A stretch of DNA of 10,236 nt from Bacillota bacterium (GTDB taxonomy: Bacteria > Bacillota > Bacilli > Alicyclobacillales > SLC66), in assembly GCA_021799325.1 (NCBI GenBank), contig JAJZAS010000036.1:1-10236 (forward strand), given 5' to 3'. The notes under the pieces were generated by a model, which had not been told where the DNA came from, did no database searches, and worked only from the letters and a program-made list of their open reading frames with translations. The position numbers and the translations under genes were made by a program. Below are positions 6,425-10,236 of this stretch, piece by piece (within the stretch, counting starts at the first letter, position 1; every line of letters begins with the position of its first letter).

Positions 6425-6522
6425 TGATGCAAATTTTACTTGTATAGGGTAAACGCCTGTGCGACAATGGCGAAGTGTATCCTTGAACGATGTTGATAGT
6501 GAGGCTAAAGGAGTCATAGATA

Positions 6523-7863
6523 GTGAGAAGACTGTTTGGAACAGATGGAGTCAGAGGGGTGGCTAATCGCGACCTTACTGCTGAACTGGCTTACCAACTG
6601 GGGTTTGCCGCAGCTTGCGTATTGGGGAAAAAAAGCGATAATCGTCCTTTTTTTGTGATAGGAAAAGACACTCGTTCTTCGGGCGATATGCTCGAAGCGG
6701 CATTAACTGCCGGAATCATGGCAGCAGGAGTGGACGTTCATTTACTTGGTATCATTCCCACACCGGGGGTGGCGTATTTGACTCGCAACTCCCATGCGGC
6801 AGCGGGAGTGATGATTTCTGCCTCCCACAATCCGGTGGAGGATAATGGTATCAAGTTTTTTGGCGCAGACGGATACAAGTTGATTGATGCGATGGAAGAT
6901 GAAATTGAACTCATGATGGAACAGATGCAGGAATGCGAGCGTCCGATTGCAAGTGAAGTGGGTAGACGCGTGGAAAACGGACTTGGTGCAACGGATTATG
7001 CGAAATTCCTGAAAAACACGGTGAAGCATCGCCTGGATGGTCTCAAGGTGGCGGTAGACGCGGCGAACGGTGCTGCATATGCTTTAGCAAAAGAGGTGCT
7101 GACTGAGCTAGGAGCAGAAGTTTATGCATTTGCCGATGAAGCGGATGGCGCCAAGATCAACGTCAGTTGCGGCTCCACGCATCCGGATTTTATCGCTGCC
7201 AAGGTAAAAGAGATTGGTGCTCAGGTTGGGCTTGCTTTTGATGGCGATGCGGACCGCCTGATTGCGATTGATGAACATGGTGAAATTGTGGATGGGGATC
7301 GGATGATGCTCATTTGCGGAAAACATCTGCGTGAAAAAGGTGAGCTACGCGGCCATACCATCGTGTCGACGGTGATGAGCAATTATGGATTTGTGAAAGC
7401 GGCGAGAGAACTTGGCATCGAGCTGGTGAGAACCGCGGTTGGCGACCGCTATGTGATGGAAGCGATGCGCGAGGGCGGATTTATCCTAGGTGGGGAACAG
7501 TCGGGCCATGTAATTTTTCTCAACCACAACACTACGGGGGACGGCATCTTAACTGCGCTGCAACTGCTTAGTGTCGTGGTGGAATCTGGCGAACCACTGA
7601 GTAAACTAGCGGGGATCATGCGGTCTTATCCACAGGTGCTAGTCAACGTGAGGGTGAAGGATAAGACGGCCTGGCGGCAGAATGATGCCATCGCCAAGGC
7701 AATTCTCAACGTGGAAAACAAGTTGGGGGAAGACGGCAGGATACTGGTCAGGGAGTCTGGTACTGAGCCGATTGTGCGTGTGATGGCGGAAGGGCCGGAT
7801 GAAACTGTTGTACGTTCGTATGTGGAGGAAGTCGTAGCAGTGGTGCATCGGGAATTGGGATGA
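6523..7863 (+). CDS. glmM: Phosphoglucosamine mutase GlmM
   Basis: Converts glucosamine-6-phosphate to glucosamine-1-phosphate, on the way to UDP-GlcNAc for peptidoglycan and teichoic acids. 446 residues, the standard length. The GTG start at 6523 has AAAGGAG (6507-6513) nine bases before it and gives the family N-terminus RLFGTDGVRG. All four functional regions are intact: active-site phosphoserine Ser101 in ISASHNP (98-104), the Mg-binding loop DGDADR (240-245; Asp240, 242, 244), the sugar-binding loop GGEQSGH (323-329), and the phosphate-binding loop RESGTEP (410-416). The 98-nt gap after cdaR shows no clear terminator, so cotranscription is likely. GlmM is reported to bind and inhibit CdaA in B. 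subtilis and relatives. Formerly ybbT. Confidence 0.97.
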   Translation: MRRLFGTDGVRGVANRDLTAELAYQLGFAAACVLGKKSDNRPFFVIGKDTRSSGDMLEAALTAGIMAAGVDVHLLGIIPTPGVAYLTRNSHAAAGVMISASHNPVEDNGIKFFGADGYKLIDAMEDEIELMMEQMQECERPIASEVGRRVENGLGATDYAKFLKNTVKHRLDGLKVAVDAANGAAYALAKEVLTELGAEVYAFADEADGAKINVSCGSTHPDFIAAKVKEIGAQVGLAFDGDADRLIAIDEHGEIVDGDRMMLICGKHLREKGELRGHTIVSTVMSNYGFVKAARELGIELVRTAVGDRYVMEAMREGGFILGGEQSGHVIFLNHNTTGDGILTALQLLSVVVESGEPLSKLAGIMRSYPQVLVNVRVKDKTAWRQNDAIAKAILNVENKLGEDGRILVRESGTEPIVRVMAEGPDETVVRSYVEEVVAVVHRELG

Positions 7864-7931
7864 TGAAGCAACGGAATCGATGAAAGGTGGTGGTGGGTGG
7901 CAAAAGGACTTAGGACATTACACGTTGCGTA

Positions 7932-8093
7932 AGCGCCTGGACTCGCTTCGCTCACGGAGAGTTATGGAAGCGAGTTGACGCGGTGGAGGTTAGCGAACCA
8001 TTCGGCGGGTGCCTCCCGGTGTTCGTCCGCGCCGAGAAATGAAGCACAAAACTGTTGGGGAACTGGCAGGACAAAGGCTTTTTAGGACGAGGG
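7932..8093 (+). ncRNA. glmS ribozyme: glmS ribozyme (GlcN6P-activated self-cleaving riboswitch)
   Basis: Lies in the 331-nt gap between glmM and glmS. The conserved AGCGCCTGGAC begins at 7932; cleavage is expected between A7932 and G7933. P1 is a perfect 9-bp helix (ACTCGCTTC 7941-7949 with GAAGCGAGT 7967-7975), followed by conserved GTTGACG. P2.1 is GGAGGT (7985-7990) with GCCTCC (8011-8016), enclosing conserved TTCGGCGGGT. P3 is CGGTG (8017-8021) with CGCCG (8030-8034). The P3 loop TTCGTCC (8022-8028) pairs with GGACGAG (8085-8091) as pseudoknot P3.1. P4 is GAAGC (8041-8045) with GCTTT (8077-8081), and P4.1 is CTGTT (8052-8056) with GGCAG (8065-8069). When glucosamine-6-phosphate is abundant it binds as catalytic cofactor, the leader is cut, and the downstream glmS message is degraded. 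Confidence 0.96.
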
Positions 8094-8181
8094 AACGAAC
8101 CTTGCAATCCCTTGGGCGTAAATTACAACGAGGATGCGTTTAGCCTCCGGCATGGGGCTGGTTGGTGATGCGCGCGGGGAT

Positions 8182-8187
8182 GGAGGA
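8182..8187 (+). promoter_or_regulatory. Ribosome binding site deciding the glmS start
   Basis: GGAGGA lies 7 nt before the TTG at 8195. It supports that TTG over the in-frame upstream candidates at 8162, 8165, 8168 and 8180, none of which has a comparable site. About 90 nt separate it from the ribozyme's last paired base. Confidence 0.85.
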
Positions 8188-8194
8188 ACTGAAT

Positions 8195-10024
8195 TTGTGT
8201 GGAATAGTAGGTTACATTGGCCCAAGAAACGCACAGGACGTACTGTTATCCGGTTTGGCCAAATTGGAGTATCGCGGGTATGACTCTGCAGGAATTGCGA
8301 TTTATGATCATGGTGAGGTAAAGCTAGCAAAAACAGTGGGACGTCTGGCTGCGCTCGAAGCAAAACTGAACGGAGCAACAATTTCGGGCAATTTGGGGAT
8401 TGGGCATACTCGCTGGGCTACGCACGGGAAACCATCGGATGAAAATGCACACCCTCATGCGGGATGCGCCAGTGATTTTGCAGTGGTTCACAATGGGATT
8501 ATTGAAAACTATTTGGCGTTAAAGGAAAAGTTGCTTGCATCCGGGCATCATTTTGCTTCGGAGACGGATACAGAAATTATTGCGCATTTGCTGGAAGAGC
8601 TTTGGACAGGGGATCTTTTTTCTACTGTGTTAAAGGTGCTTGAAGAAATTCGTGGAGCCTATGCTCTCGCGATCATGACGAAAAATGATCCGGGGAAACT
8701 AGTGGCGGTGCGGAAACACTCGCCGCTTGTTATTGGGCTAGGTGATGGGGAAAACTTCTGCGCTTCGGATATCCCGGCTATTCTCGAATATACGCGGGAT
8801 GTACTGATCATGGAGGAAGGGGAAATAGCGCTCATTACGGAATCGTCGGTCGAGTGTTTTGATTTAAAAGGAAATTCGATCGAGAAAAAAGTATTTCAGG
8901 TAACATGGGATCCGGTGGCCGCGGAAAAAGGCGGATATGACCATTACATGTTAAAGGAAATCCATGAACAGCCGCGTGCGGTGCGCGATACGATGAGTGG
9001 CCGGCTTTCTGACGATGGACGCAAAGTGATGCTTCCGGAATTAAAATGGCCGGAAGGATATGCGCAAGCGGTGGATCGCATCCACATCGTGGCAGCGGGA
9101 ACGTCTTATCATGCAGGACTGGTGGGAAAAACGGTCATCGAGTCACTGACCCGGATTCCGGTGGACGTGGAGATTGCATCGGAGTATCGCTATCGGGACC
9201 CGATTGTCACGGATCATACGTTGATGGTGGTCATCTCTCAGTCTGGGGAGACGGCAGATACACTTGCAGCGCTTCGCAACAGCAAGGAGCGGGGGATTAG
9301 GGTGCTGGCGATCACCAACGTGGTGGGCAGTTCGGTAGCACGGGAAGCAAACGATGTAATCGTGACTTGGGCGGGACCGGAGATTTCGGTGGCTTCGACC
9401 AAGGCGTATACTACGCAATTGATCGCGCTTTATCTACTGGCACTTTATTTGGGGCAAGAGCGGGGAAAACTTGATGACGTGTTTGTGAATGGTTTTCTTA
9501 AAGATATGAAGGAATTACCAGACAAACTGGATGAGATTCTGGAATCCTCTCCGTGGATTGAACAAACGGCAAAAGACTTTGCGGTGTGGGATGATGCGTT
9601 TTTCCTTGGTCGCGGGATTGACTATGCGGTGGCGCTGGAAGGTGCGCTGAAATACAAGGAGATCTCGTATATTCATGCGGAAGCCTATCCTGCCGGGGAG
9701 TTGAAGCACGGCACATTGGCGCTGATTGTGGAAGGTGTCCCGGTCATCGCGCTAGTCACGGAGGATTCGCTGTACGAAAAGTCGGTCAGTAACATCAAGG
9801 AAGTCAAGGCGCGCGGGGCACACGTGCTGGCGATCGCCTGGGCGGGAGATGAAGAGATTGGCAAGTCGGTGGATCGTGTGCTGTATATTCCTCGCACGCG
9901 AACGGCGTTGGCGCCAGTACTGATGGTGGCCCCGCTGCAATTGCTGGCGTACTACGCATCGGTGGCGCGCGGCAATGACGTGGATAAGCCGAGAAACTTG
10001 GCAAAGTCGGTGACGGTGGAGTAG
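8195..10024 (+). CDS. glmS: Glutamine--fructose-6-phosphate aminotransferase (isomerizing)
   Basis: Makes glucosamine-6-phosphate and glutamate from fructose-6-phosphate and glutamine, the committed step of amino-sugar synthesis. The start is TTG 8195: it gives MCGIVGYIG, so removing Met exposes the catalytic Cys2 as the N-terminal nucleophile; any longer form would bury it. Length is 609 residues, as in the family. The glutaminase domain (about 2-225) has EYRGYDSAG (25-33), HTRWATHG (71-78) and HNG (99-101). Two SIS domains (about 290-425 and 460-595) bind the sugar: SQSGET (348-353), ELKHG with His505 and Lys604 near the C-terminal tail KSVTVE. These match the E. coli functional residues shifted by one. 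Expression is controlled by the glmS ribozyme in the leader. It consumes precursor made upstream of GlmM, and its product feeds GlmM. Confidence 0.98.
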   Translation: MCGIVGYIGPRNAQDVLLSGLAKLEYRGYDSAGIAIYDHGEVKLAKTVGRLAALEAKLNGATISGNLGIGHTRWATHGKPSDENAHPHAGCASDFAVVHNGIIENYLALKEKLLASGHHFASETDTEIIAHLLEELWTGDLFSTVLKVLEEIRGAYALAIMTKNDPGKLVAVRKHSPLVIGLGDGENFCASDIPAILEYTRDVLIMEEGEIALITESSVECFDLKGNSIEKKVFQVTWDPVAAEKGGYDHYMLKEIHEQPRAVRDTMSGRLSDDGRKVMLPELKWPEGYAQAVDRIHIVAAGTSYHAGLVGKTVIESLTRIPVDVEIASEYRYRDPIVTDHTLMVVISQSGETADTLAALRNSKERGIRVLAITNVVGSSVAREANDVIVTWAGPEISVASTKAYTTQLIALYLLALYLGQERGKLDDVFVNGFLKDMKELPDKLDEILESSPWIEQTAKDFAVWDDAFFLGRGIDYAVALEGALKYKEISYIHAEAYPAGELKHGTLALIVEGVPVIALVTEDSLYEKSVSNIKEVKARGAHVLAIAWAGDEEIGKSVDRVLYIPRTRTALAPVLMVAPLQLLAYYASVARGNDVDKPRNLAKSVTVE

Positions 10025-10120
10025 TTATTTTCTTGGAGAATTTATCTTGTCCCCGTCAAATCAACTCGTACTCGCAGTAAAATAACATCTACCCGCAGTT
10101 GACCACTTGTACTCTGACCT

Positions 10121-10165
10121 GGGAGAAACTGGACAATAACACTCCAGAATCTCCCGTGTCTTTTT
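10121..10165 (+). terminator. Probable intrinsic terminator after glmS
   Basis: GGGAGA (10121-10126) pairs with TCTCCC (10150-10155), and inside it CTGGA (10129-10133) pairs with TCCAG (10143-10147), separated by a symmetric AA/AA internal loop. A T-rich stretch (TGTCTTTTTCATTTT) begins two bases after the stem, with a five-T run at 10161-10165. It lies about 100 nt past the glmS stop; nothing resembling a gene lies between. Confidence 0.65.
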
Positions 10166-10186
10166 CATTTTCAATGGATTCATCAC

Positions 10187-10236
10187 TGGATAAAACATCC
10201 CGCCCCGATCCACCAATTATCCATCAATTATCCACC
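10187..10236. other. DnaA-box-like TTATCCA cluster at the right edge
   Basis: Two tandem copies of CAATTATCCA (10214-10223 and 10225-10234), 11 bp apart, contain TTATCCATC and TTATCCACC, the latter eight of nine to the DnaA box TTATCCACA. A third heptamer lies on the minus strand (TGGATAA, 10187-10193). The window ends here, so the extent is unknown, and it may be coincidental. Confidence 0.25.

Noticed and set aside
6425..6522. Separate promoter or riboswitch between cdaR and glmM
   Set aside because: No good -35/-10 pair or conserved RNA fold seen; read-through from the cdaA promoter explains expression.
7864..7931. Dedicated promoter for glmS upstream of the ribozyme
   Set aside because: No pair of hexamers at acceptable spacing could be defended, though one may exist in diverged form.
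7626..7955. 109-residue minus-strand frame across the glmM end and leader
   Set aside because: Antisense to conserved glmM and the ribozyme region, with no protein-like features; a shadow.
8141..8160. Hairpin AGCCTCC/GGGGCT before glmS
   Set aside because: Short imperfect stem without T-run, located after the ribozyme; no reason to call it a terminator or attenuator.
9046..9300. 84-residue plus-strand frame inside glmS
   Set aside because: Out-of-frame shadow of the strongly conserved glmS coding sequence, with low-complexity Gly/Ser/Arg composition.
10048..10120. Partial repeats (GTACTC, CGCAGT twice each) resembling insertion-sequence remnants
   Set aside because: Copies are only six to eight bases, with no transposase remnant, terminal inverted repeats or target duplication visible.

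Overview
The window looks like chromosomal DNA of an endospore-forming Bacillota (Bacillales-type) bacterium of intermediate GC content. The evidence is a PdaB-type polysaccharide deacetylase, a SpoIIM-like membrane protein, strong AAGGAGG-type ribosome sites with GTG/TTG starts, the cdaA-cdaR-glmM cluster and a glmS ribozyme. An Alicyclobacillaceae-like host is my guess from gene order and codon use; nothing here proves it. I see no sign of a mobile element, prophage or CRISPR.

Left part (1-1460): a secreted or anchored polysaccharide deacetylase on the minus strand, cut by the window edge, sits head to head with a SpoIIM-like membrane protein gene on the plus strand. That gene meets a small acidic hypothetical gene on the minus strand tail to tail with no spacer. 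The small gene and arginase diverge from a 59-base gap holding a perfect 12-bp palindrome.

Middle (1454-4234, plus strand): arginase (rocF), then tRNA 2-selenouridine synthase (mnmH/selU), then a cytoplasmic SGNH/GDSL hydrolase with a highly basic tail. In many bacilli the arginase gene is followed by sigW-rsiW before cdaA; here mnmH and the hydrolase take that place.

Right part (4304-10155, plus strand): a sigma-A-type promoter with an overlapping 12-bp palindrome precedes cdaA (diadenylate cyclase), cdaR (YbbR-domain regulator, 4-nt overlap with cdaA) and glmM (phosphoglucosamine mutase). A 331-nt gap carries a well-conserved glmS ribozyme, followed by glmS (a TTG start places Cys at position 2) and a probable terminator. 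GlmS makes glucosamine-6-phosphate and GlmM isomerises it to glucosamine-1-phosphate, the route to UDP-GlcNAc and peptidoglycan. CdaA makes c-di-AMP and CdaR modulates it; in other Firmicutes CdaA and GlmM interact physically. GlcN6P acts as ribozyme cofactor to switch off glmS, so cell-wall precursor supply and c-di-AMP signalling are wired together here.

The last 212 bases hold no gene, but contain the terminator and three DnaA-box-like TTATCCA heptamers at the extreme right edge. I found no clearly novel system. The points most worth checking are the replaced sigW-rsiW locus, the ambiguous start of the SpoIIM-like gene with its palindromic promoter region, and the three intergenic palindromes.
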